Part shown: positions 1 through 7,469 of the stretch, piece after piece
Layout of the letters: the number at the start of each line of letters is the position of its first letter
Numbering within the stretch: the stretch's first letter is position 1
Assembly: GCA_030425045.1 (NCBI GenBank)
Contig: JAUHVL010000026.1
Span: 1-44,561 of the forward strand
DNA from: a bacterium
GTDB taxonomy: Bacteria > Bdellovibrionota > Bacteriovoracia > Bacteriovoracales > Bacteriovoracaceae
Direction: 5' to 3'
Length of the DNA: 44,561 bases
Translations under genes and position numbers: made by a program
The notes under the pieces: model-generated
Databases searched by the model: none
Told to the model about the DNA's origin: nothing
Seen by the model: the letters and a program-made list of their open reading frames with translations, nothing else

Positions 1-1574
1 GTACATATCGCCCATGTTTAGATTGGATGTTAGAACATCGAAAAGCATTTCTTATCTTTCCTACTTTAATTTTATTACTAGGAATCTATGCTTATTCTAA
101 TTTAGGTAAAGAGTTCATGCCCTCTCTAAATGAAGGAGAAATACTTTATATGCCGGTGACTACACCAGATGTAAGTATGTCTAAAGCGAGAGATTTATTA
201 TCTTATACAGACAAAAAACTAAAAGAGCATCCTCTTGTTGAAAATGCTATTGGTAAACTAGGACGTGCTGATACCGCAATTGATCCTGCTCCTGTTGCAA
301 TGATTGAAACAATTGTAAAACTTGTACCAAAAGAAAACTGGCCAAGAGGTGTTTCGATTTATGATATTATGGCAGAGCTTGATGCCGAACTTCAGGTACC
401 AGGACTTGTTAATGCTTGGCTTTTTCCCATTGAAAACCGTATTGCTATGATTTCAACTGGAATCAAAACTCAAATCGGTATTAAAATATTTGGTGAAAAT
501 TTAAAAACTTTAGAAATGCTAGCTTCAAAAATAGGAAAAGAAGTCGAAAAAGTCAGTGGAGCTTATGGAGTCTACGCAGAGCAAATTACAGGAAAACCTT
601 ATATTGAGTTTGATATTGATAGAGTTGCGGCGAGTCGCTATGGAATCAATACAGGTACGATAAATAAAATTCTTCAAACAGCGGTAGGAGGCATGGCCAT
701 AGGTCAGTTTTATGAAGGAAGGGAACGCTATCCTATTCGTGTTCGTTATAAAAAAGAACTACGAGATAGAATAGATGAACTTAAAAAAGTACTCGTTCCA
801 AGTCCTCTTGGACAGCATATACCATTAGAGCAACTGGCTGAAATAATAATCGTTACAGGACCTGCTGCCATTCATTCTGAAAACGGACTACTAAGATCTC
901 TCGTTCTTTTAAATGTGCAAGGAAGAGATTTAATTGGTTTTGTTGAAGAGGCAAAGAAACATATTGAGAAAACGGTTGATATACCTAATGGATACTCAAT
1001 TGTTTGGGCCGGACAATATGAAAATCAAATCAGGTCAAACAAACGTTTAATGCTATTAGTTCCTATAGCTCTATTAATAAACTTATTGTTAATTTTTATA
1101 GGGATAAGAAATCTAAGAAACGCCACCATTATCTTTAGTGCTGTTCCAATAGCATTTTCGGGTGGTCTAATTCTTCTTTGGCTAGGAGGCTTTAATACTT
1201 CTGTCGCTGTTTGGGTTGGCTTTATAGCCTTATTTGGTATCGCAGTTGACGACGGTGTTATTATGATGACTTATTTGCAAGAAAGCATAAAAAAGAATAG
1301 TCCAAAAAATTGGAATGAACTAAAAAGCTGTATCTTGGTTGCAGGTTGCCGAAGAATACGTCCTCTTATTATGACGACAATGACAACAATAGCCGCTTTA
1401 CTTCCTATTATGTGGTCAACAAGTACGGGAAGTGAAGTCATGAAACCCATGGCCATACCGACTCTAGGGGGAATGTTAGTTGAATCAATAACTTTATTTA
1501 TTGTACCCGTTGTCTTTTCATTTTTTGAATATAGAAAAATATTAAACTCACAAGGAGCAAGTTATGAAGTCTAA
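1..1574 (+). CDS. cusA: CusA-type heavy-metal RND efflux pump, C-terminal part (5' end outside window)
   Basis: Inner-membrane proton-driven pump subunit of a CusCBA-type tripartite system that exports Cu(I)/Ag(I). The reading frame is open from the window edge (codons from base 3 read TYRPCLDW before the Met at 27), so this is the C-terminal half of a protein that is usually about 1040 residues. The family stretch GRADTAIDPAP is clear. Counting from the Met at 27, Met42 (YMP), Met92 (APVAM) and Met141 (RIAM) are spaced 50 and 49 residues apart, as are the methionines 573, 623 and 672 that bind metal in E. coli CusA; this supports monovalent-metal specificity. Four or five hydrophobic segments follow from about residue 340, with AVDDG in the TM10 region and RIRPLIMT after it. 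The last bases overlap the next gene. Metal specificity is inferred from the motif only. Confidence 0.93.
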   Translation, partial: TYRPCLDWMLEHRKAFLIFPTLILLLGIYAYSNLGKEFMPSLNEGEILYMPVTTPDVSMSKARDLLSYTDKKLKEHPLVENAIGKLGRADTAIDPAPVAMIETIVKLVPKENWPRGVSIYDIMAELDAELQVPGLVNAWLFPIENRIAMISTGIKTQIGIKIFGENLKTLEMLASKIGKEVEKVSGAYGVYAEQITGKPYIEFDIDRVAASRYGINTGTINKILQTAVGGMAIGQFYEGRERYPIRVRYKKELRDRIDELKKVLVPSPLGQHIPLEQLAEIIIVTGPAAIHSENGLLRSLVLLNVQGRDLIGFVEEAKKHIEKTVDIPNGYSIVWAGQYENQIRSNKRLMLLVPIALLINLLLIFIGIRNLRNATIIFSAVPIAFSGGLILLWLGGFNTSVAVWVGFIALFGIAVDDGVIMMTYLQESIKKNSPKNWNELKSCILVAGCRRIRPLIMTTMTTIAALLPIMWSTSTGSEVMKPMAIPTLGGMLVESITLFIVPVVFSFFEYRKILNSQGASYEV

Positions 1575-2064
1575 GTTTTTATTGTTATTTTTAATTGTAA
1601 GTAGCTTAAGTATGTCTAGTTTTGCAAAAAAAGTTGAAAGAAAAAAGTTATCAGAGCAAACTAGAAAGAATGTCGTGGCCATGCTTGAGGCTAATGAGGC
1701 TCTTCATGGAGCATTTTTTAAATATGACGGAAAGAATGTAGAAAGTAAGGCAGAAGCGCTTAAACAAAAAATTGCTAATATTAAAGATAAAGAAGTTTCA
1801 AAACTATTAAAGTTTTCACATTCAAAATTATCAGAGATTAAAGCAACAAATAAAAGAGAAGAAAATAATCAAAATTATCACTTAATATCTATGGCATTAA
1901 TTTATATCGTAAATACATATGATGTTGGATCAAAATACAATGCTTATTCTTGCCCTATGATCAAAAAGAAGTGGGTACAAAATAGTAAAAAGATGAATAA
2001 AGTACATAATCCTTATGCCCCAGAAATGCCTCATTGTGGCAGTAAGGACAGTCAGTACAATTGA
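1564..2064 (+). CDS. Secreted DUF3347-like metal-binding protein linked to CusA
   Basis: 166-residue protein with an N-terminal signal peptide (about residues 1-21, ending SSFA). The C-terminal part has a CPM motif at 130-132, then KKWVQ, then NPYAPEMPHCG at 149-159. This resembles the Cys/Met-rich tail of DUF3347 domains, which occur in CusB-like adaptor proteins and as small periplasmic copper/silver proteins. Likely metal ligands are C130, M132, M155, H157 and C158. The gene starts 11 bases before the end of the cusA-like gene with AAGGAG just upstream, so the two are probably translated together. A plausible role is periplasmic metal capture or delivery to the pump. The family assignment rests on motif recognition without a search. 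Confidence 0.72.
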   Translation: MKSKFLLLFLIVSSLSMSSFAKKVERKKLSEQTRKNVVAMLEANEALHGAFFKYDGKNVESKAEALKQKIANIKDKEVSKLLKFSHSKLSEIKATNKREENNQNYHLISMALIYIVNTYDVGSKYNAYSCPMIKKKWVQNSKKMNKVHNPYAPEMPHCGSKDSQYN

Positions 2065-2180
2065 GAAATTATTCGTCGAAAAAGGAAAAGAATAATTAGT
2101 TTATGATTAAAAAGAAAGACTAAGGAAACTTACATAGAATTTTTAATCTAAATTTGGTAGGTTCGATGCCATAACAACAT

Positions 2181-2990
2181 TTGAATGGTGATCATATGCA
2201 TGTCATTACTTGTACAATTTTAATTCTTTTGGTGAGCTGGGGATATACCTACTATACGTTCGCTACTCATGGTATGCTTAAGTATTTTAATTACGTGATG
2301 TTTTTACCGGCACCACTGGCCTTGGTATTTTCATACCTTGAGTATAAATCTGTAAAAAAAGTGTTTGATCCTGTTTTGACCATACCGAGTGCTAAGTCAG
2401 TGTTTTTTTCAATTTTTTATCCGTTATTATTTTTGATTGTTTGCGGTCTCATTGCTGTCGTTATTGGCATAGGAGAATTGAATTCTTCGAGTGCTGCTAA
2501 ATTGTTTAAGCTTCATACGCTGTCTAATTTTATCTTTGCTCTTTTGGTTTTATTTGGTGAAGAGTTTGCGTGGAGAGGTTATTTACTTCCTTCTTTTAAA
2601 AAGAAGTGGGGAATTGTTCCGGCGGTTTTAATTGTGGGGTTTGTTTGGGCAATTTGGCATGGGCCAATGATGTATGGACTTGCGGGAGTGATGAAAACGT
2701 CGACCAGTCCAGCTTTGTTATGTTTGATTCAGATGGGTGCCGTTATGGTTTTCTCGTTTCCATTTGCTTATTGTTATTTGATATCTGGCAGTATTGTTCC
2801 TCCGATGATTTTTCATTATGTTTGGAATTGGATGAACCCAGTGATACTTGGAAATATTTACAGAAATAAACCAGGTATTATTGAAGGTAATATTGTTTAT
2901 ATCAATGGTGAAGGGGTGATGGGAGTTCTTGTTGGCCTATTGTTTATTGTTTGGTTTTTAAAGAAATCAAAGGTGATTGATCATGACTGA
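2181..2990 (+). CDS. CPBP-family intramembrane metalloprotease (Abi/CAAX-like)
   Basis: Multi-pass membrane protein with the CPBP (CAAX protease and bacteriocin-processing) motifs. Numbered from the TTG at 2181, these are GEEFAWRGYLLPSF with E127, E128 and R132, WAIWHGP with H160, and FHYVWNW with H212 and N216. In Rce1/CPBP enzymes these glutamates and histidines form the in-membrane active site. At least six hydrophobic segments are visible. The start is uncertain: TTG at 2181 or ATG at 2196, neither with a convincing Shine-Dalgarno. The next gene starts inside its 3' end. Substrate unknown; nothing nearby looks like a bacteriocin or prenylated protein. Confidence 0.85.
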   Translation: MNGDHMHVITCTILILLVSWGYTYYTFATHGMLKYFNYVMFLPAPLALVFSYLEYKSVKKVFDPVLTIPSAKSVFFSIFYPLLFLIVCGLIAVVIGIGELNSSSAAKLFKLHTLSNFIFALLVLFGEEFAWRGYLLPSFKKKWGIVPAVLIVGFVWAIWHGPMMYGLAGVMKTSTSPALLCLIQMGAVMVFSFPFAYCYLISGSIVPPMIFHYVWNWMNPVILGNIYRNKPGIIEGNIVYINGEGVMGVLVGLLFIVWFLKKSKVIDHD

Positions 2991-3426
2991 GAAAGAAGAA
3001 ATATATAATTGGAATGAAGAAATCAAAAAACTAGAAGGCTGGCACTTCGGTGGAAAAGGCTCGGGGATCGAAGATGAGCTTGCTGATTTGGTAGTTAGAG
3101 GAATAAAGTCGGCAACGTGTGGCTGGCTTGAGGCTTACAAAGTTGAAAATGAACCAATTCCTTGTGTTGGTGAAAGATCTTATATTCTCAACTCTCATGA
3201 TAACCCGGTATGTGTTATTGAATTAGTGAGTGTGGAAGTAAAAAAATTTTTAGAAGTTGATGAAGAGTTTGCTTTTCTCGAAGGGGAAGGGGATCGGTCC
3301 TATCGTTATTGGAAAGATGCTCATGAAAAGTTTTTTTCTGAGTATGGAAAAGAGATTGGTGTAACTTGGGATTCTGAGAAGCATTCTGTCGTATGTGAAA
3401 AATTCAAAGTCTTATATGTGTTTTAA
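2983..3426 (+). CDS. ASCH-domain protein
   Basis: Small soluble protein (147 residues from the ATG at 2983) matching the ASCH fold, a PUA-like RNA-binding beta barrel. Typical features are GIKSATCGWLEAY near residue 40, a central GERSYIL strand, and GDRSYRYWKDAHEKFF near residue 104, the acidic/aromatic helix of bacterial ASCH proteins. Some relatives are ribonucleases or amidohydrolases acting on modified nucleosides; the activity here is not predictable. ATG at 2983 is preferred because AAAGGTG lies 8 bases upstream; an in-frame TTG at 2977 would be too close. It overlaps the end of the CPBP gene by 8 bases, implying coupling. Confidence 0.8.
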   Translation: MTEKEEIYNWNEEIKKLEGWHFGGKGSGIEDELADLVVRGIKSATCGWLEAYKVENEPIPCVGERSYILNSHDNPVCVIELVSVEVKKFLEVDEEFAFLEGEGDRSYRYWKDAHEKFFSEYGKEIGVTWDSEKHSVVCEKFKVLYVF

Positions 3427-3438
3427 AAGGAACGTGAG

Positions 3439-4179
3439 ATGAAAGCAGTATTTTTTAATAAACCACTTGAACTCTCTCTCGAAATCAAAGGAGAGAAATG
3501 GCATCAGGGTGATAAAGTTGAAGGCTCACTATCGGTAAAAAATCATAGTGGTGAAGACATTAATTTGGAAAAGCTTGGCGTCCTTCTAGCTGTTGGTAAT
3601 ACCAAAAAAGTAAAAAATAAAGATCCAGAGGCTTTCGTTGTCGAAGCGAGTCGCTTCTTTTCTGATAGTGGAGAGTTGTCACTTGATTTTGAATTTCAGT
3701 TAAATGAAGATTGCCCCATTAGCGAAAATGCCAGCAGCTATTATCTTATTTGTGGAAAAGATATTGAACATCATGAAATAGGGCATATGAGACTTGATAT
3801 TGTTCCTGCAGAAACACTAAGTAACTTTTTAGAAGTGCTTCTCGATACTTTTCGCTTTAAGGTAAAAACATTTAAAAATAAAAAGGGAAGTATTGAAGTC
3901 ACCATGGTTGTTCCTGATCATAAAGACTATAGCAATATCGGCCAGTATAAAATTTTAATGAAGGTGGACGATGATAAGATCGTCTTAAAACATCAATTTA
4001 AAATTAAGAAAATTATCTTTGAGGATGGAGGGCAACAAATAAAAGATGAAACGCGCTCCATTGATCAAGAGTTAACAAGTGATGATTATCTCATCTATGG
4101 GAAGGCCGTTAATCGAGCGGGAATTTCCAAACGTTTTGAGGAAGTTCTTGAGCAGGTGAAGTTCAAACCTTTAATATAA
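3439..4179 (+). CDS. Unrecognised beta-rich cytoplasmic protein (possibly arrestin/Spo0M-like)
   Basis: 246 residues, no signal peptide and no membrane segment. The N-terminal half has alternating hydrophobic strands with a pattern such as WHQGDKVEGSLSVKNHSGEDI, reminiscent of the arrestin-like beta sandwich of Spo0M-type proteins, and a second beta-rich half follows after about residue 130. I do not recognise a family with confidence. It follows the ASCH gene by 12 bases with AAGGA upstream of its ATG, so it probably belongs to the same transcript as the CPBP and ASCH genes. Confidence 0.55.
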   Translation: MKAVFFNKPLELSLEIKGEKWHQGDKVEGSLSVKNHSGEDINLEKLGVLLAVGNTKKVKNKDPEAFVVEASRFFSDSGELSLDFEFQLNEDCPISENASSYYLICGKDIEHHEIGHMRLDIVPAETLSNFLEVLLDTFRFKVKTFKNKKGSIEVTMVVPDHKDYSNIGQYKILMKVDDDKIVLKHQFKIKKIIFEDGGQQIKDETRSIDQELTSDDYLIYGKAVNRAGISKRFEEVLEQVKFKPLI

Positions 4180-4277
4180 AATTGTCTTAGACAGTTCTTC
4201 TCTCTCTCTAGTGTTTTTAAATGATCTTAAGTAAGCTCAATTAAAATCATTTTTACAATAAGACTAAGGAGAGTCTC

Positions 4278-4961
4278 ATGAAGTATATCATTTTAAGTTT
4301 TCTATTTTGTTTTTCTACAACAGCAATGAATTTGACTGCAGAGCAAAGATCTCTCAAGCAACAAATCATTAAGCTTGCCGGTACGAATACCAATAATATG
4401 GCAAACCGGCCTGTTGTGAGAGCTGAGCTTGATAATTTAATTACTCAGCTGACAAGTGATCTTCCACTCGTGACGGCACAAACTTGGACTCAGCATGCAA
4501 CGGGATCGTGGAAGCAATTGTGGGCCGATGAGCAAAATAATGGACCTTCGGAGATTGGGCAAAATTTAGATCGCATTTTTCAATATGTAACAATCGATGG
4601 AAAGGCCGTGAATCTTGGGGAGCGTATTTTACCAAATGGTCAACGAGTTACCTTCGCACTTCGTGCTCGCGGTGCGGTTAACGGAAATATTCAAAAGACA
4701 ACCATTCTCGAAGGCTTTTTTAAAGATACTCCTTTGTTAAGTGGAATGAGTATTTCTTACCTCGCTAAGGATATTTTAGATCAACGTTTCGCTATTTTTA
4801 CTCCGACAAATGGTGGAACTTTTCCTAATGGGCCAATCAATGCGGAAAGTGATTTAACTTTTTCTTATCTTGATGAAGACTTAAAAGTGGGAACGGCTCC
4901 GAATGTTTATACGGGCTTTAACGAGATGTTTATTCTTGTTCGTCAGGAAATTATTCCTTAG
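4278..4961 (+). CDS. Secreted PAP/fibrillin-like protein
   Basis: 227 residues starting with a signal peptide (about 1-16). The body resembles plastid-lipid-associated protein (PAP)/fibrillin: an N-terminal helical stretch, a TGSWKQLWADE segment in the place of the family's G-x-W-x-L-x-(Y/W)-T motif, a NLDRIFQYV segment, and a C-terminal FSYLDEDLKVGTAP...FILVRQ matching the family's YLD-x-D-L-R-I...FVL-(V/I)-(R/K) ending. Fibrillins are lipocalin-like proteins that bind hydrophobic molecules; they are best known from plastids and cyanobacteria, and a secreted form here is unusual. A strong AAGGAGA precedes the ATG. Assignment by pattern only. Confidence 0.6.
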   Translation: MKYIILSFLFCFSTTAMNLTAEQRSLKQQIIKLAGTNTNNMANRPVVRAELDNLITQLTSDLPLVTAQTWTQHATGSWKQLWADEQNNGPSEIGQNLDRIFQYVTIDGKAVNLGERILPNGQRVTFALRARGAVNGNIQKTTILEGFFKDTPLLSGMSISYLAKDILDQRFAIFTPTNGGTFPNGPINAESDLTFSYLDEDLKVGTAPNVYTGFNEMFILVRQEIIP

Positions 4962-4967
4962 GTTTTA

Positions 4968-5519
4968 TTATAACGTATAGGCAAGGATGAAACTCGCAGA
5001 AATCATTCTTGCCGTACTATTTAGTGACTGATCAGTATTGTTTTTAAAATCGACTTCTTTATAAGATATCGTTGAATAGTTCGAACCAAAACTCCAGTTT
5101 TCTCCAAATTTCTTAAGTATTGTAAAGCCGATACCACTTGCTTTGGTACTGCTTGCAATATTTTGATCTTTTTCTTGTTTTAAAAATACATACCCAAGAT
5201 TAGTTGAGTATAACTTGAATATAAAGTCATAGAGAGTGAAGCCGATCACCGGTGAAGCAATAATTGATTTTTGGTTTTTATATAACCTGAGTTGCTCATT
5301 TGTTTTTACTAGCCTTGTTAGAGCGCGATACTCTGTTAAGACTCCAGCAAAAAATTGACTTCCGTATGCTAAAGTTAAACCACTTCCAACGTGTATTAAA
5401 TCTACTTTGTCATTAAAAGGAGTTTTAATATTTGAATATCCTAAATCGAAAAATGCATCGACATAACATTTTGTTGGGTTGTTAAAAAATATAAAAAAGA
5501 GTAGTAGAAAATATTTCAT
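4968..5519 (-). CDS. Small secreted, probable outer-membrane beta-barrel protein
   Basis: 183 residues from the ATG at 5519. Signal peptide about residues 1-20, then alternating amphipathic strands rich in aromatic and glycine residues (YVDAFFDLGYS, SGLTLAYGSQ, SFGSNYSTISYKEVDF) and a C-terminus ending in ...SASFILAYTL, as in small outer-membrane barrels. The frame could be extended upstream to 5585 but that lies within the PAP2 gene; the ATG used here overlaps the PAP2 stop as TGATG, the usual coupling arrangement. It ends 6 bases from the convergent fibrillin-like gene. Specific function unknown; a partner role with the coupled phosphatase is possible. Confidence 0.65.
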   Translation of the reverse strand: MKYFLLLFFIFFNNPTKCYVDAFFDLGYSNIKTPFNDKVDLIHVGSGLTLAYGSQFFAGVLTEYRALTRLVKTNEQLRLYKNQKSIIASPVIGFTLYDFIFKLYSTNLGYVFLKQEKDQNIASSTKASGIGFTILKKFGENWSFGSNYSTISYKEVDFKNNTDQSLNSTARMISASFILAYTL

Positions 5520-6241
5520 CAAAAAGTATAGGTGTATAAAGCTCCAAGACCTTTTAGCCCTTTTGTAGGGTATAAGGAAAGCCAATATGGTTTATTATGG
5601 TTCTTATGATTAAAGTACACTCCCCAACCATAACTCATACCAATCGTCATTCCAGCTACAACATCGTGGAGGTAGTGCCAGTTATCATTCATTCTACTAA
5701 AGGCGATAAAAGAAGCAACAAGGTGAGAAAGTCCACCCCATGCCCATCCATGATTAGCAGTGACCACTGAAGCAAAGGCGAAAGCAAAAGAGGAGTGACC
5801 AGAAGGAAAAGAGTCTGGATCATCTCGATAGCCTGGTCTTCTTTCACTAATACTTTTTTTCAGTCCGTATGTAACACCAAGTGTATAAAAGGATGCTTCA
5901 AACATATGTTCGGCCCTCTCACCACCCTTACTTCCTCCAAAACTTAGTTGACCTAAAAAGTAGAGTGCGTTGAGATAACCATAACCTACCTCTCCACCAA
6001 CCTCACCCCAGCTTTTAAGGTGGTTTTTACTAACGGTACGAGATTGAACTTCATCTACAAAAGGATCTTTGGCCAACCTAAGCGCTAAGGTTAGACCGGC
6101 GCCCGTCCAAAAGATATATTTTGCATCGGTACAAACTGGAGAAGTAAAATTACTTAACCAGCTGCCGCATTCATTGGCAAAAGAGATATTGGTAAAAGCA
6201 GCTATTAAAATTGAAATGAATAGCTTTCTAAGAAGTTTCAT
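5519..6241 (-). CDS. Periplasmic PAP2-family phosphatase
   Basis: 240-residue type 2 phosphatidic-acid-phosphatase-like enzyme. All three catalytic motifs are present: K128-x6-R135-P136 (KKSISERRP), P146-S-G-H149 (FPSGHSSFAF), and R183-x5-H189-x3-D193 (SRMNDNWHYLHD). H189 is the expected nucleophile and H149 the acid/base. An N-terminal signal peptide (1-22) and moderate hydrophobicity suggest a periplasmic or membrane-facing enzyme. PAP2 enzymes hydrolyse lipid phosphates, undecaprenyl diphosphate or lipid A phosphates; the substrate here is open. It is followed directly by a coupled barrel-like gene. Confidence 0.9.
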   Translation of the reverse strand: MKLLRKLFISILIAAFTNISFANECGSWLSNFTSPVCTDAKYIFWTGAGLTLALRLAKDPFVDEVQSRTVSKNHLKSWGEVGGEVGYGYLNALYFLGQLSFGGSKGGERAEHMFEASFYTLGVTYGLKKSISERRPGYRDDPDSFPSGHSSFAFAFASVVTANHGWAWGGLSHLVASFIAFSRMNDNWHYLHDVVAGMTIGMSYGWGVYFNHKNHNKPYWLSLYPTKGLKGLGALYTYTF

Positions 6242-6354
6242 TAGAAAACTATATCAAGGAAATATGATTTGACCAATTTTAGATAGAGTTAAACAAATAA
6301 GCTGTAAGGCCAATAATACAAGAGATTAAAACTCAAGAACCTTAAGATTATTTC

Positions 6355-6627
6355 CTAAATTGGTAACTCATGTGGAGATTTTCTAATGAGTTCAACTCTA
6401 TCGAGTTCATTAATTATCATATTCAAAAAATTATCTAATCTAGCGTCGTCCATATCACTTAAACTTGAAATAGACTGTTTAATATCTTGAAGTGAGTTTG
6501 AACCATTTAGCTTTTCCCATACATATGCTGCAACAAAACTAACTTCATAAGCTTCGCCTTTTTTATTTTGTAAAATTGGATTACCAGAACCTGATTCTTT
6601 ATAAATTTTTCCTTGCTTTAAGTACAT
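6355..6627 (-). CDS. Stand-alone PqqD-like (RRE-type) protein
   Basis: 90 residues. The N-terminal beta region (KESGSGNPILQNKKGEAYEVSFVAAYVWEKLNG) followed by a helix beginning SLQDIKQSIS and a C-terminal helix (LDNFLNMIINELDRVELI) matches PqqD and the PqqD-like RiPP recognition element: an acidic/strand region, a Phe-Ala-Ala-x-x-W motif and G-(S/T)-x-x-(E/D)-I. In known systems the domain binds a precursor's leader peptide for a radical-SAM or other maturase, but none is found in this window. A strong GGAGG precedes the ATG. Divergent from the CarD gene. Confidence 0.7.
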   Translation of the reverse strand: MYLKQGKIYKESGSGNPILQNKKGEAYEVSFVAAYVWEKLNGSNSLQDIKQSISSLSDMDDARLDNFLNMIINELDRVELIRKSPHELPI

Positions 6628-6693
6628 AATACCTCCATGTATGTTATTTATTTTAACGTAGTTAATTGTAATGAGTGCATATCATCTAGCTAC

Positions 6694-6708
6694 TTCGGAA
6701 AAACCTCA
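6694..6708. promoter_or_regulatory. Partial copy of the TTCGG-N5-CCGAA operator
   Basis: TTCGGAAAAACC here is identical over 12 bases to the site at 9084-9095, but the right arm then diverges (TCA instead of GAT). It lies in the divergent region between the PqqD-like and CarD-like genes. It may be a weak binding site of the same regulator, or chance. Confidence 0.3.
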
Positions 6709-6781
6709 TCTCTATTAGAATCTCATGATTATAAGTAATTCTTGATCTATTCTATTCATTGTAAAAAATTAAAGGTTTTGA

Positions 6782-7267
6782 ATGTTTAAGTTTTGTGAAG
6801 GTGATTATGTATCGAGCACTGAAGTTGCTGCAGGAGAGTATGTTGGTAAAGACAATATACTGGGAAATGATTATCATAAAGTTTATGACGCTAAAACTAA
6901 GCTAACTCTATTTATACCAGTAGAAGATGAATACAAAATAAAAAAACTACCACGAAAATCTACAGTAAAGAATTACTTAAAGATATTTAATCAGTATCAA
7001 TTACTTGATTGCAAAGATTTAAATGGTAGTCGTTATAAGTATTTTAAAAGTAAGGCTGAATGCAATAATTTAAAAGCCTGCTTAGAAGTTTTTCATGACC
7101 TTGAAGTTTTACAACTTAAAAAACTAATAAGTCCTTCTGAGAGAAAGCTCAAGAGTAGAATAAAAGAACGTTTAGTCGATGAACTCGCCCTTATACTGCA
7201 AGAAGAGGCAGACTTTGTTGAAGGATTAATGAACTTACAAGGAGCTAGAAATGAACTTCAACGATGA
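6782..7267 (+). CDS. CarD-family transcription regulator
   Basis: 161 residues. The N-terminus (FCEGDYVSSTEVAAGEYVG...KLTLFIPVED) follows the RNA-polymerase-interacting CarD/TRCF Tudor-like domain, and the C-terminal helices (ISPSERKLKSRIKERLVDELALILQEE, about residues 119-145) resemble the CarD C-terminal helical domain. CarD proteins bind the RNAP beta subunit and stabilise open promoter complexes; in delta-type bacteria there are often several paralogues. AAAGG lies upstream of the ATG. The last 17 bases overlap the next small gene. The role as a global or specific regulator cannot be told from sequence. Confidence 0.75.
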   Translation: MFKFCEGDYVSSTEVAAGEYVGKDNILGNDYHKVYDAKTKLTLFIPVEDEYKIKKLPRKSTVKNYLKIFNQYQLLDCKDLNGSRYKYFKSKAECNNLKACLEVFHDLEVLQLKKLISPSERKLKSRIKERLVDELALILQEEADFVEGLMNLQGARNELQR

Positions 7268-7469
7268 GATCGTTAATTTGAACTGTCATAAAAAGGCAAG
7301 TGAGTTTTTGTTAAATAGAATAAACGATATTGAAAAAACAATTTCGGATCTGAATTCTCAAGAGAAGAATGTACCAGCTATAACAAGAGAGACTTTGAGG
7401 CTAAATCAATTCCTCTTAAACCGGGTGATGAAGTCAAGTGAGAAGCTTAAACTAAATAAAGGCATTTAG
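7251..7469 (+). CDS. Small helical protein coupled to CarD
   Basis: 72 residues, highly helical, charged and probably coiled coil (SEFLLNRINDIEKTISDLNSQ...LRLNQFLLNRVMKSSEKL). No family recognised. Evidence that it is real: a GGAG (in ACAAGGAGCTAG) correctly spaced before the ATG, 17 bases of overlap with the CarD gene, and no better frame in this interval. It converges with the deacetylase gene, and the two 3' ends overlap by 18 bases. Could be a small partner or modulator of the CarD protein. Confidence 0.55.
   Translation: MNFNDEIVNLNCHKKASEFLLNRINDIEKTISDLNSQEKNVPAITRETLRLNQFLLNRVMKSSEKLKLNKGI

Noticed and set aside
2606-2869. An 87-codon frame inside the CPBP gene
   Set aside because: Same strand, shifted frame within a gene with clear active-site motifs; no start signal of its own.
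4216-4257. AAATGAT and ATCATTT as a possible Fur-type operator
   Set aside because: Arms are short, A+T-rich and 20 bases apart; expected by chance at this base composition.
5520-5585. An upstream extension of the barrel-like gene adding 22 residues
   Set aside because: It lies within the PAP2 gene and would place a charged stretch before the signal peptide; the ATG at 5519 overlaps the PAP2 stop in the normal coupling form.
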